A stretch of DNA of 64,000 bases, taken from the NCBI RefSeq assembly GCF_003946405.1, contig NZ_RHOG01000010.1, positions 1-64,000 on the forward strand, read 5' to 3'. Origin of the DNA: Lacticaseibacillus yichunensis. Lineage in GTDB: Bacteria; Bacillota; Bacilli; Lactobacillales; Lactobacillaceae. The notes under the pieces are model-generated. The model saw nothing but the letters and a program-made list of their open reading frames with translations, did not search any database and was not told the origin of the DNA. This document shows positions 17,720 to 25,470 of the stretch, one piece after another. Numbering within the stretch: the stretch's first letter is position 1; each line of letters begins with the position of its first letter. Both the position numbers and the translations under genes were made by a program.

Positions 17720-17772
17720 AAAAAGGGCTTGACCAAAGTTCGCGTGATGCGGTTCTGGTCAAGCCCTTTTGT
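17720..17772. terminator. Bidirectional terminator between cysK and the XRE gene
   Basis: AAAAGGGCTTGACCA (17721-17735) pairs with TGGTCAAGCCCTTTT (17756-17770), flanked by A and T runs on both sides; it serves both convergent operons. Confidence 0.9.
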
Positions 17773-17988
17773 TTACTTCCGTTCTTGGTCTGGGACGTAG
17801 CGCAGGATGTCCCCGGGCTGGCAGTCTAGGGCCTGGCAAAGCGCCGCCAGTGTATTGAAGCGGACGCCTTTTGCCTTTCCCGTCTTTAAGATCGACAGGT
17901 TGGCCGGGGTGATATCGATGGCGGCGGCCAGATCTGTGCCTAGCATGCCGCGTGCCAGCATGAGTTTATCGAGATCGACTTCGATCAT
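17773..17988 (-). CDS. XRE-family HTH regulator (YozG-like)
   Basis: A 71-residue protein consisting of a single Cro/CI-type helix-turn-helix (LAAAIDITPANLSILKTGKAKGVRFNTL). It follows a DUF2975 membrane protein gene after 12 bases. DUF2975-XRE pairs are common in Bacillota and the small XRE protein usually regulates the pair; function otherwise unknown. Confidence 0.85.
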   Translation of the reverse strand: MIEVDLDKLMLARGMLGTDLAAAIDITPANLSILKTGKAKGVRFNTLAALCQALDCQPGDILRYVPDQERK

Positions 17989-18000
17989 TGGCCTACCTCC

Positions 18001-18582
18001 TTAGATCATTGCATCGGCGTCCTGTTGCAAGGCGACACCGTATTTCATCAAAATATAGATCACGAACGTCACCGCGAGTTGCACCAACGGCTCCAGATCA
18101 AGTGAAAGATCGTAGTGTTGCGTGACCCCCGCGGCCAGCAAACTGAAGACCCAGCCACCCACCAGGTCAAACCCTTCGATCCACACGAGCCGCCGCAGCT
18201 GGTGCACATTGTCGGCCACAAAAAAATGCCCGGCTTTGACGTTCTTGATCAGCTTGATGAAGGCTTGTAGGCCAATCAATATCAAGATCAACGCATAGAC
18301 GGCCGCAATCACGACCAAGACTAACAACGCCGACGCCATGTCGCTATCTGCGCCATTCAGCCCATTTCCGGTTTCGATTCCGGCCACGCCGGCATTTTGC
18401 ACGAGTTGGTCGATGTTTTTCCCATACAGGGTCATGTGTTCCCATAACACATGGCCTTGGGTGGCCGTCACGACGATCAAGATGCCAGCGATGACACTTG
18501 CGAGCTGACCGATGCGACACATGACATGCAAAAAACTCAAGGCGAACCGGGTGACACCATGAATCATTGCCTTTGCTTCCAT
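18001..18582 (-). CDS. DUF2975 family membrane protein
   Basis: A 193-residue protein with four membrane segments, the last in front of a short C-terminus, matching DUF2975 proteins (150-200 residues). The conserved FIKLIKNVKAGHFFVADN-like cytoplasmic loop before the third segment is clear. ATG at 18582 follows GGAGGT; an upstream in-frame extension has no ribosome site. It is paired with a small XRE regulator; biochemical role unknown. Confidence 0.82.
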   Translation of the reverse strand: MEAKAMIHGVTRFALSFLHVMCRIGQLASVIAGILIVVTATQGHVLWEHMTLYGKNIDQLVQNAGVAGIETGNGLNGADSDMASALLVLVVIAAVYALILILIGLQAFIKLIKNVKAGHFFVADNVHQLRRLVWIEGFDLVGGWVFSLLAAGVTQHYDLSLDLEPLVQLAVTFVIYILMKYGVALQQDADAMI

Positions 18583-18615
18583 TTTTCCTACCTCCGTGAT
18601 TATCGTAAAACAATA

Positions 18616-18643
18616 CGCGATTATTGTCAAACGATAATTCGCG
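18616..18643. promoter_or_regulatory. Candidate XRE operator
   Basis: CGCGATTAT and ATAATTCGCG form an imperfect dyad, 33 bases upstream of the DUF2975 start; a second, wider dyad ATTATCGT/ACGATAAT overlaps it. Confidence 0.4.
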
Positions 18644-18751
18644 AACCGGCCACTCCTGAAATTGGGCGTTGGTTCGCAGCTGAAAATGGTATTTGCGCGG
18701 GAAAGGCGGTATGATGGACTTACCAAAAGTAGGTAATGAGGAGGCAGACGC

Positions 18752-19372
18752 ATGAAGATCTTTGTGGTTGGGGCAAGCGGCCAAGTGGGACGGTTGCTGG
18801 TGGAAACGCTGCTCGACAATGATTATCAAGTCACTGGCGGCTATCGCGATCCGGCGCACCAGGCCCCTGAGGCTGGAAGTCAGGCATTCGCTGCGGTCCA
18901 TTTTGATTTAACGGCTCCAGTTGCTGAATTGGCTACCGCCTTGGCTGGCCATGATGCGGTGATCTTTGCGGCAGGCTCACAGGGCAAGGCACTGCTTTCC
19001 GTGGATCTCGACGGGGCAGTGAAAACGCAGCTGGCCGCCGAACAAGCTGGCGTGACACGGTTCATCCAACTCAGCACGCTGAATGCCGAGTCGCGCGCGA
19101 ACTGGCCGGCCGGTCTTCATGACTACTACATCGCCAAATTTTACGCGGATGAGTGGCTGAAAACACGGACCCAGCTGGATTACGTGATCGTCCAGCCCGC
19201 CGCGTTGACCAATGACGAGGCGACCGGCATGATCACGATCGAGCCGTCCGGCAGTGCCACCATCACGCGCCAGGATGTCGCCTCGGTGCTGGCGCGAGCG
19301 GTCGAATCCGACTGCCATCGCGAGACGATCAAGCTTGCAAACGGCGCCGTGCCGATTGCTCAGGTCTTGTAG
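18752..19372 (+). CDS. NAD(P)-binding SDR-type protein (YwnB/NmrA-like)
   Basis: A 206-residue atypical short-chain dehydrogenase. The N-terminal GASGQVG dinucleotide motif is clear; Tyr and Lys in DYYIAKFYADEWL may be the active-site pair. Family members bind NADPH and act on quinones or flavins, or as redox sensors. ATGAGGAGG precedes the ATG. Alone in its transcript and divergent from DUF2975. Confidence 0.85.
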   Translation: MKIFVVGASGQVGRLLVETLLDNDYQVTGGYRDPAHQAPEAGSQAFAAVHFDLTAPVAELATALAGHDAVIFAAGSQGKALLSVDLDGAVKTQLAAEQAGVTRFIQLSTLNAESRANWPAGLHDYYIAKFYADEWLKTRTQLDYVIVQPAALTNDEATGMITIEPSGSATITRQDVASVLARAVESDCHRETIKLANGAVPIAQVL

Positions 19373-19406
19373 TCGGGTTCCAGCCCGCGCCCTTGTCGTC
19401 TAGGTC

Positions 19407-19435
19407 TTGTCGTTGGCGATAAAAGCTGATATAGT
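19407..19435 (+). promoter_or_regulatory. Promoter of the ABC-F gene leader
   Basis: TTGTCG (19407-19412), 17-base spacer, TATAGT (19430-19435). Transcription would start near 19442, giving a leader of about 265 bases. Confidence 0.6.
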
Positions 19436-19460
19436 CAACTCAACATCAACGAAACGGAGT

Positions 19461-19559
19461 GGAAGCCATTGAAGTAAGCCCATTGCAGAAAAGTCACAGA
19501 GTCGCGCAAAGAATTGGCGCAATCTCGACTTTTTTCCAATGGCGACGTCAATGGCTTCC
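19461..19559 (+). promoter_or_regulatory. Long nested hairpin in the ABC-F leader
   Basis: GGAAGCCATTGA (19461-19472) pairs perfectly with TCAATGGCTTCC (19548-19559). Inside it CCATTG (19480-19485) pairs with CAATGG (19537-19542), AAAAGTC (19489-19495) with GACTTTT (19527-19533) and GCGC (19503-19506) with GCGC (19517-19520). A possible short reading frame from GTG at 19459 runs through it but has only a weak ribosome site. Confidence 0.7.
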
Positions 19560-19565
19560 GCAACT

Positions 19566-19590
19566 GGTGCGGGCAGCCGCGCCTTTTTTT
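19566..19590 (+). terminator. Attenuator-type terminator upstream of the ABC-F gene
   Basis: GGTGCGG (19566-19572), loop GCAG, CCGCGCC (19577-19583), then seven T. It lies between promoter and start codon, so it must be bypassed for expression. Several antibiotic-resistance ABC-F genes are known to be controlled by such premature termination. Confidence 0.8.
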
Positions 19591-19592
19591 GT

Positions 19593-19650
19593 GGGGTGCG
19601 GTGGCCCGCGGGATGGTGGAACGACTAACTTGGCTCGGCGCGTTTGCCGC
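19593..19650 (+). repeat. Hairpin repeat, half copy R4
   Basis: The 5' half of the 120-bp element (GGGGTGCGG, then GCCCGCGGGATGGTGGAA and AACTTGGCTCG) sits directly after the leader terminator; the pairing 3' half is missing or decayed. Confidence 0.65.
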
Positions 19651-19706
19651 ACACTGCCTTTGGGAAAAGATCGCGTGCACCTTCTTTGCAGGAAAGGATG
19701 ATGCAG

Positions 19707-21209
19707 ATGACGACGATCTCACTTTCGCATTTGACCTTTGGCTATGATGGCCAGGGGGACCTGCTGTTTGACGATGCGAATTTTGACCTGGATACCTCTT
19801 GGCGGTTGGGGCTGGTGGGCCGCAATGGGCGGGGGAAGACCACGCTTTTGAAATTGCTGCAAGGTCAGCTGCCTTATCAGGGACGGCTGACGGTGCCGGT
19901 CCCACTGAACTATTTTCCCCAGCCGATCGAGGATGAAAGTCAGCTGACGCTGTATGCGATGCAGGCAATCACTGAGGCTGAGCAGTGGCAACTGGAACGG
20001 GAGCTCAATTTGCTGGCGGTCGACCTCGATGTCTTGTGGCGGCCGTACGCCTCGCTGTCCGGTGGGGAGCAGACCAAGGTACGCCTGGCGCTTCTTTTTA
20101 CCGACACGACGCACTTTGCCTTGATCGATGAGCCGACCAACCACCTGGATGCGGCGAGCCGGGCCAAGGTGGCGGCTTACCTGAAGTTGAAGCAGGGCTT
20201 CATCGTGATCAGCCACGACCGCCATTTTCTCGATGCGGTGTGCGATCACACGCTGGCCATCGACAAGCGCAAGATCTCGCTGACGCAGGGCAATTACAGT
20301 GTTTACGAGGCGGCCAAGAAGCAGCAGGACGCCGCCGAATTAGCTGAAAATGCGAAGCTGAAAAAGGACATCGGGCGCCTCCGCGAAACAGCGGCGAAAA
20401 AAGGGCGCTGGGCGGCGACTCGCGAAAAAGATAAATACGGCGATCCGCATAAACGCGGCAGTGGGGCGATCGGGGACACAGGCTTCATCGGGGCGCGGGC
20501 GGCGCGGGTGATGCAAAAACGCAAGAACCTGGAACAGCGCATGGATAAGGCAATCGATGAGAAGTCGCACCTGTTGCAAAATATCGAAGAAGTCGCGCCG
20601 TTGACGATCGCGACGCAGCCGGATCATCACGAGGTCTATCTGGCCGTGGCTGAGCTTACGCTGGCCTATGATGGGAAGCCCCTTTTTGCGCCCGTGAGTT
20701 TTGAGCTGCATCGGGGGGAGCGCTTGGCAATCATCGGGCCAAATGGGAGCGGCAAGTCCTCGCTCTTGGCGGCGCTTTTGGGGCAGTTTGACGGCGAGGT
20801 GCAGGGGACGGTCGTGATCAAGTCGTCGGTGACCATTAGCCAGGTCCGTCAGCTTTATCCGGATAACCGTGGGCTACTGAAGGATTTTGCCGCCAGCCGC
20901 CAACTCGATCTCGAAGCGTTTTTGAACAATTTGCGGAAACTTGGCCTTGAGCGCAACGCATTTGCCACGCCGATCGAACAGTTGTCGATGGGCCAGCAGA
21001 AAAAAGTGGAGTTGGCCAAGTCACTGGCAACCCCGGCCAATTTGCTGATCTGGGACGAACCGGTGAATTACTTGGATCTCCTCAACCAGGACCAATTGAC
21101 GGCCAGCATTCTTGCGTATCAGCCCACGATGCTGTTTGTCGAGCATGACCAGGATTTCATCGCCAAAACAGCAACGCGGGTCGTGACGCTGAATTCGGAT
21201 AATAGGTAG
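19707..21209 (+). CDS. Lsa-type ABC-F ribosomal protection protein
   Basis: A 500-residue cytoplasmic protein with two ATPase domains and no membrane segment. Domain 1: GRNGRGKTT, LSGGEQ, ALIDEPTNHLD. Linker around residues 200-300 carries the lysine-rich RETAAKKGRWAATREKDKYG and KRGSGAIGDTGFIGARAARV stretches typical of Lsa proteins. Domain 2: GPNGSGKSS, LSMGQQKK, IWDEPVNYLD. Lsa(A)-like members dislodge lincosamides, pleuromutilins and streptogramin A from the ribosome. Of three clustered ATGs, 19707 is favoured because GGAAAGG then has 9-base spacing. The long leader with a terminator suggests drug-inducible attenuation. Confidence 0.9.
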   Translation: MTTISLSHLTFGYDGQGDLLFDDANFDLDTSWRLGLVGRNGRGKTTLLKLLQGQLPYQGRLTVPVPLNYFPQPIEDESQLTLYAMQAITEAEQWQLERELNLLAVDLDVLWRPYASLSGGEQTKVRLALLFTDTTHFALIDEPTNHLDAASRAKVAAYLKLKQGFIVISHDRHFLDAVCDHTLAIDKRKISLTQGNYSVYEAAKKQQDAAELAENAKLKKDIGRLRETAAKKGRWAATREKDKYGDPHKRGSGAIGDTGFIGARAARVMQKRKNLEQRMDKAIDEKSHLLQNIEEVAPLTIATQPDHHEVYLAVAELTLAYDGKPLFAPVSFELHRGERLAIIGPNGSGKSSLLAALLGQFDGEVQGTVVIKSSVTISQVRQLYPDNRGLLKDFAASRQLDLEAFLNNLRKLGLERNAFATPIEQLSMGQQKKVELAKSLATPANLLIWDEPVNYLDLLNQDQLTASILAYQPTMLFVEHDQDFIAKTATRVVTLNSDNR

Positions 21210-21249
21210 AAAATACCCGCAAGCAAAAAATTCTGCTTGCGGGTATTTT
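21210..21249. terminator. Bidirectional terminator
   Basis: AAAATACCCGCAAGCA (21210-21225) pairs perfectly with TGCTTGCGGGTATTTT (21234-21249), serving the ABC-F gene and the convergent ECF gene. Confidence 0.93.
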
Positions 21250-21255
21250 GTGTGC

Positions 21256-21873
21256 TCAGGCGATTTTTGTCGCGGTGCGCCAAGGCTTGATATGTGTGGC
21301 TGCGCTCAGGGCTGCGACGATCAGCGGCGTGATGATGACGGCGCCGATCACTTCAGGAATGCCATTGGTCACCACCAGGCCGCCCAAAACTTTCAAGAGG
21401 CCACTTGACGGGACCTTATAGGCAGAGGCGACTTGGTCGGTATACAGAATGCCCATGAAAAACAGCACGCCGATGGTATTGGTCAAAGTGGCGAAAAAGG
21501 CGGCAACGATGCTGGCCACGGACACGCGGTGCACCAGCTTGTAGACGCCCCAGAAAACCAGCGCCGCCACGAGCCCAACCAGCACCCGTGGGACGACGGA
21601 GACCAACGGATTGGTGAAGACCAATGTATCCAGTGGCGTCGTTGGGGCGGTGTAGGCTCGGACGATCGTCATGACGCCCCAGACGAGGCCGACGAAAATG
21701 CCGTCCCATGGCCCAAGCATGATCGCCGCAACGATCACGGTGATGTGGATGATGGTCAGTGACATGAATCCAAGCGGAATGAAGCCGAACATCGGCACCG
21801 TCGCCTGCAGGGCAATAATGGCAATAAACAAAGCGCGAATCACGATTTTAAACGTATGTTGACGATCGCTCAT
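21256..21873 (-). CDS. ECF transporter S component (PanT/COG4684-like)
   Basis: A 205-residue membrane protein with about six segments, a substrate-capture subunit that docks to the shared EcfAA'T module encoded elsewhere. IHITVIVAAIMLGPWDG followed by GLVWGVMTIVRAYT and TNPLVSVVPR match the group predicted to carry pantothenate; the substrate is an inference. The ATG at 21873 follows TTGGAG at good spacing, giving a typical S-component N-terminus. Confidence 0.82.
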   Translation of the reverse strand: MSDRQHTFKIVIRALFIAIIALQATVPMFGFIPLGFMSLTIIHITVIVAAIMLGPWDGIFVGLVWGVMTIVRAYTAPTTPLDTLVFTNPLVSVVPRVLVGLVAALVFWGVYKLVHRVSVASIVAAFFATLTNTIGVLFFMGILYTDQVASAYKVPSSGLLKVLGGLVVTNGIPEVIGAVIITPLIVAALSAATHIKPWRTATKIA

Positions 21874-21971
21874 AGCTTGCTCCAACGAAAATAAATTTAA
21901 TGACACGTGTGTCACCAGTTTTCATAAGGCCGATTATAGAATATAATGACGGTAATGTCACTAATTATTTT

Positions 21972-22092
21972 AGGGTGCGGAGGCCCGCGGGATGGTGGGG
22001 CAGGTAGTTTGGCCTGGGCGTTTGATGGCGCACTTAGCCATCGGGCGACCGGGTCAACTACATGTCCCCGCCATGCGGGCTGGAGCCCAACT
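21972..22092 (+). repeat. Hairpin repeat copy R5a (tandem array)
   Basis: A 121-bp element. GCCCGC (21983-21988) pairs with GCGGGC (22075-22080); ATGGTGGGG (21992-22000) with CCCCGCCAT (22066-22074); apical GATGGC with GCCATC. Separated from the next copy by GTAT. Confidence 0.88.
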
Positions 22093-22096
22093 GTAT

Positions 22097-22217
22097 AGGG
22101 TGCGGAGGCCCGCGGGATGGTCGTGCAGCGAACTTGGCTCGGGTGCTTGGTGGCGCACCTTGCCACCAAGTGGACGAGCCAGTTAGATGTCTCGACCATG
22201 CGGGCTGAAGCCCAACT
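22097..22217 (+). repeat. Hairpin repeat copy R5b (tandem array)
   Basis: 121 bp. ATGGTCG (22117-22123) pairs with CGACCAT (22193-22199), where R5a has GGTGG/CCGCC: both strands changed. Second stem AACTtGGCTCG with CGAGCCAGTT; apical CTTGGTGG with CCACCAAG. Followed by GTAT. Confidence 0.88.
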
Positions 22218-22221
22218 GTAT

Positions 22222-22330
22222 AGGGTGCGGAAGCCCGCGGGATGACGGGGCAGGTAGTTTGGCCTAGGCGGTTGATGGCGCACTTAGCCATTCAGCTACA
22301 TGGCCCCGTCATTCGGACCGACACACAACT
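22222..22330 (+). repeat. Hairpin repeat copy R5c (tandem array)
   Basis: 109 bp. ATGACGGGG (22242-22250) pairs with CCCCGTCAT (22304-22312). The 3' arm has a small deletion. Copies R5a-c start exactly 125 bases apart. The 474-base gap between the ECF gene and the TetR gene is almost entirely this array. Confidence 0.85.
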
Positions 22331-22347
22331 TGAAAGGAGTCTCACAC

Positions 22348-22953
22348 ATGCCAGTTCGAACCAACGAACAGCGAAAAGCCGAAAAGCGCGCGCAAATTCT
22401 GAGCGCCGCCAAAAAAGTCTTTCAGGAAAAGGGCTTTTCTGATGTGACGATGAAGGATGTGATCGATGAGGCCGGCATCAGCCGCGGTGGTATTTATCTG
22501 TATTTTTCATCGATCGATGCACTGTTTACCGAAGTGCTCAGCGAGCGCAACAGTCACAGTCTGCAGGATATGCAAGATGCAATCGCAGCTGGCACGGCCT
22601 TTGAGCAGCTCTGGCAGATCTATCTGGCCGGACAAAAAGAGCGGCTGCTGCACCGGGTGGACAGCGGTCTACTTCAGGCGGTCTACGAATATTATTTCAC
22701 GCATAAAACGGCGGCGGATCATGCTTTCCAGCGCGCCCAATTTGTGTTGATCAAAGAGACCATCATGGTGATGCTTCAGCAAGGCGTTGCGCAAGGGGTG
22801 CTGACCGAGCAGCCACTGGCCGTGATCGCGGAGCACATCATGATCGTGATCGAAGGTTTGTCGGTGATGGCCTTGACTGGCGGCATCGACGAGGCCCGCA
22901 TCGACGCCCAATTTTCCCAGCTGAATCAACTGCTGCCCCGCACCGCGGGCTGA
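22348..22953 (+). CDS. TetR/AcrR-family transcriptional regulator
   Basis: A 201-residue repressor with an N-terminal TetR helix-turn-helix (VTMKDVIDEAGISRGGIYLYF, residues about 29-49) and a helical ligand domain resembling the YfiR/YcdC-like group. The ATG at 22348 follows AAAGGAG. It lies 53 bases upstream of a ThrE-type exporter gene and probably regulates it. Confidence 0.9.
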   Translation: MPVRTNEQRKAEKRAQILSAAKKVFQEKGFSDVTMKDVIDEAGISRGGIYLYFSSIDALFTEVLSERNSHSLQDMQDAIAAGTAFEQLWQIYLAGQKERLLHRVDSGLLQAVYEYYFTHKTAADHAFQRAQFVLIKETIMVMLQQGVAQGVLTEQPLAVIAEHIMIVIEGLSVMALTGGIDEARIDAQFSQLNQLLPRTAG

Positions 22954-23006
22954 AAAGTGGTATCGTAAGACTATCCACATTTTCAGAAACAACAGGAGGA
23001 AGCGCC

Positions 23007-24350
23007 ATGACTGCCGCGGAAAAACCCGCATCCACACCAAAAATCTCTCCGAATCACCACATGGCGATTCCCTGGCACAGTTTTGAACACGACCAGGACA
23101 CGCCAATCAGGGAGACGAGTCTCACCGCGCGCGCCGCATTGGTCGGTCGCGTCGGCATCGTGATGCTCAGTTGTGGCACCGGGGCTTGGCGCGTGCGCGA
23201 GGCAATGGACACCGTGTCGCGGGCGCTTGGGTTGACGTGCGCCGCAGATGTTGGGCTGATCACCTTGTCTTTTTCCTGTTTTGAAAAAGGGCATCATTAC
23301 TCCCAGACATTGTCGTTGCCAGCAAGCGGGGTGAATACCGCAAAGCTTGCGGCGATGGAGCAATTCGTGGACCACTTCGATGCGTGCCTGGGGCTGACGC
23401 CAAACGAGATTCATAGTCGCCTCGATAAGATCCAGCACCAGCCCGGCCAATTTTCGCCGCTGCAATTAGGGCTTGCCTCCGCGCTGGCTTGTGCGGCGTT
23501 CGTCTTTTTGCTGGGCGGTGGGCCGATCGAGATGCTGTGCTGTTTTGTCGGCGCAGGAGTGGGTAATTATCTGCGTAGTGTCATGGGGCGACACCACATT
23601 ACGGTCATGGCCAGCACCGCGTTGTCGGTTGCGGCGGCCTGTCTGTCGTATACGCTGCTGTTTTTACTGCTTCGCGCCGGGTTTCATATCGCGTCGGGGC
23701 ATGAGGCCGGGTATATCGGGGCGATGCTTTTTGTCATTCCCGGCTTCCCGTTTATCACCAGCGGCCTCGATATTTTCAAGCAGGACATGCGCTCGGGGCT
23801 TGAACGCGGGATGTTTGCAATCATGGTGATCACGGTGGCCACGGTGACTGGGTGGCTGGTTGCCCTGCTGGTTCATCTGTCGCCGGCCAATTTTTTGCCG
23901 CTGGGCTTGTCGGCAGGGGTGCTGCTACTGTGTCGCTTGGTGGCCAGTTTCTGCGGGGTCTTTGGGTTCTCGATCATGTTCAATAGTCCCGTGACCATGT
24001 CCGCGGTCGCAGGGGTTATCGGAGCCTGCGCCAATACGCTACGCTTGGAATTGGTCGATCTGACGATGCCACCGGCCGCAGCCGCTTTTCTCGGCGCGCT
24101 GCTTGCGGGGCTGTTGGCCTCACTTGCCAATCGGAAGGCGGGGTATCCGCGGATCTCACTGACAGTGCCCGCAATCGTGATCATGGTGCCTGGTCTGTAC
24201 ATGTATCGCGGGATGTTCAACTTGGGCGGCGGGAGTTTTGATGTCGGGGCCTCTTGGGTGGTGCGTGCGGTCTTGATCGTGATCGCCTTGCCGCTGGGGC
24301 TCGCGGTGGCCCGCGTGCTGACGGATCCGAAATGGCGCCATATTAGTTGA
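23007..24350 (+). CDS. Fused threonine/serine exporter (ThrE family)
   Basis: A 447-residue membrane protein joining the two usually separate halves of the family: a DUF1212 (YjjP-like) domain at about 45-280 with the cytoplasmic SCGTGAWRVREAMD segment, and a DUF3815 (YjjB-like) domain at about 290-440 containing the VPAIVIMVPGLYMYRGMF region. ThrE-type proteins export threonine and serine with the proton gradient. AGGAGGAAG precedes the ATG. A split version of the same system is encoded at 43929-45183. Confidence 0.88.
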   Translation: MTAAEKPASTPKISPNHHMAIPWHSFEHDQDTPIRETSLTARAALVGRVGIVMLSCGTGAWRVREAMDTVSRALGLTCAADVGLITLSFSCFEKGHHYSQTLSLPASGVNTAKLAAMEQFVDHFDACLGLTPNEIHSRLDKIQHQPGQFSPLQLGLASALACAAFVFLLGGGPIEMLCCFVGAGVGNYLRSVMGRHHITVMASTALSVAAACLSYTLLFLLLRAGFHIASGHEAGYIGAMLFVIPGFPFITSGLDIFKQDMRSGLERGMFAIMVITVATVTGWLVALLVHLSPANFLPLGLSAGVLLLCRLVASFCGVFGFSIMFNSPVTMSAVAGVIGACANTLRLELVDLTMPPAAAAFLGALLAGLLASLANRKAGYPRISLTVPAIVIMVPGLYMYRGMFNLGGGSFDVGASWVVRAVLIVIALPLGLAVARVLTDPKWRHIS

Positions 24351-24356
24351 TGCAAA

Positions 24357-24391
24357 AAAATCGGTTCGCCAGTGATGACGAACCGATTTTG
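24357..24391 (+). terminator. Terminator after the fused exporter
   Basis: AAAATCGGTTCG (24357-24368) pairs with CGAACCGATTTT (24379-24390). Confidence 0.9.
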
Positions 24392-24421
24392 TATTTGAGT
24401 GCTGATCATTTAGCTGAAGAA

Positions 24422-25264
24422 TTAGCCGATCACTTCGACGGTCGCGTACAACACGCCGGCGGAAGGAATTGAGCTGCTTGGCATTGCGACGTCTAACTGC
24501 CGCGGGTTGCTGGCGGCAAAGGTGCCGGTGTCATTGACCGTCCGAATCCAGGTGGTACCATCGCTCAGCGTGATCTTGAGCTTGGTCCCGCGTGGAAAAA
24601 CGGACAGGTTTGCGGCCACACCGCTGTAGCCCAGCGAGGAGCCGAGCACAGCCGGATCGTAGAAGGTCAGCTTATAGGTGCCGGCGCTGCTCGTCGCGGA
24701 TGTGGAAGCGGTCGAATTTTTTGAAGTGGTTGAGGTGCGCGTTGTATTCGTCGTCGTGGTAACGGTGGCCGCAGTTCGGGTCGTTGCGTTTGCGCTCGCT
24801 GATGTCTGAGTGGTTGCCTGCGTCCCCGTGGTTTGGGTCAGCGCTGTCAATTGCAGTTTCTCCCCAACGTAGATCAGATTCGCGTTTGAGATGTGATTGA
24901 GGCTGATCAGTGTGGTCTGCGCGACCCCGGTCGAGGCCGCGATCGCAGACAGCGTATCACCACTTTTAACTGTATAGGTGTTGGGCGTGGCTGTCGTGTT
25001 GGAAGCCGTTGTCGACTTGCTGCTGGTCAACTGCAGTGTCTGGCCGACCACGATCAGGTTTTGATCCTTCAGCGCATTGACGGATGTGAGTTGTTGAACG
25101 GTCGTTTGCTGTGTGGCGGCAATCGCGGATAAGGTGTCGCCCGCTTTAACAACATAACTGCCGGCTTGAGTGCTGGCGCTGACTTGTTGGCGCGTGCCGA
25201 AAAGGGCGGTGGCGCCGAGCGTGACGGCAGTGGCGAACAGGAAGGTCATGGGTTTGTTTTTCAT
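24422..25264 (-). CDS. Secreted LysM and 3D-domain cell-wall protein
   Basis: A 280-residue exported protein. Signal peptide about 1-30 (cleavage near VSAS-TQ); LysM domains at about 37-80 (YVVKAGDTLSAIA) and 96-140 (YTVKSGDTLSAIA) that bind peptidoglycan; a Thr/Ser-rich linker (about 143-192); and a C-terminal 3D/RlpA-like beta-barrel with WIRTVNDTGTF and the conserved RQLDVAMP. Such proteins are wall-associated and may be lytic transglycosylase-like; activity not certain. GGAGTGACC precedes the ATG. Confidence 0.88.
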   Translation of the reverse strand: MKNKPMTFLFATAVTLGATALFGTRQQVSASTQAGSYVVKAGDTLSAIAATQQTTVQQLTSVNALKDQNLIVVGQTLQLTSSKSTTASNTTATPNTYTVKSGDTLSAIAASTGVAQTTLISLNHISNANLIYVGEKLQLTALTQTTGTQATTQTSASANATTRTAATVTTTTNTTRTSTTSKNSTASTSATSSAGTYKLTFYDPAVLGSSLGYSGVAANLSVFPRGTKLKITLSDGTTWIRTVNDTGTFAASNPRQLDVAMPSSSIPSAGVLYATVEVIG

Positions 25265-25470
25265 ATTGGGTCACTCCTATCGTTTTTGACAAGGCTCAGC
25301 ATACAAGATCGAAGTCTCAGTCAAAAAACAACAGGATGACAAATAAACTGTGAAATGCAACATTGTCACAAGGTTGTTGCATTCTCGCAACCATGACAAA
25401 AATGACGATCGTGTGACTTGCCTTTGCGAAAAAATGGCGGTAAAGTCTGCGTATTTAAAGGAGGGGGAAC

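Noticed and set aside
19459-19701. An 80-codon gene upstream of the ABC-F gene
   Set aside because: It runs through a hairpin, a terminator and a repeat fragment, has a weak ribosome site and no domain; at most its first codons could be a leader peptide.
21972-22330. CRISPR array
   Set aside because: The repeat unit is about 120 bp with only 4-bp spacers, internally palindromic, and no cas genes are near.
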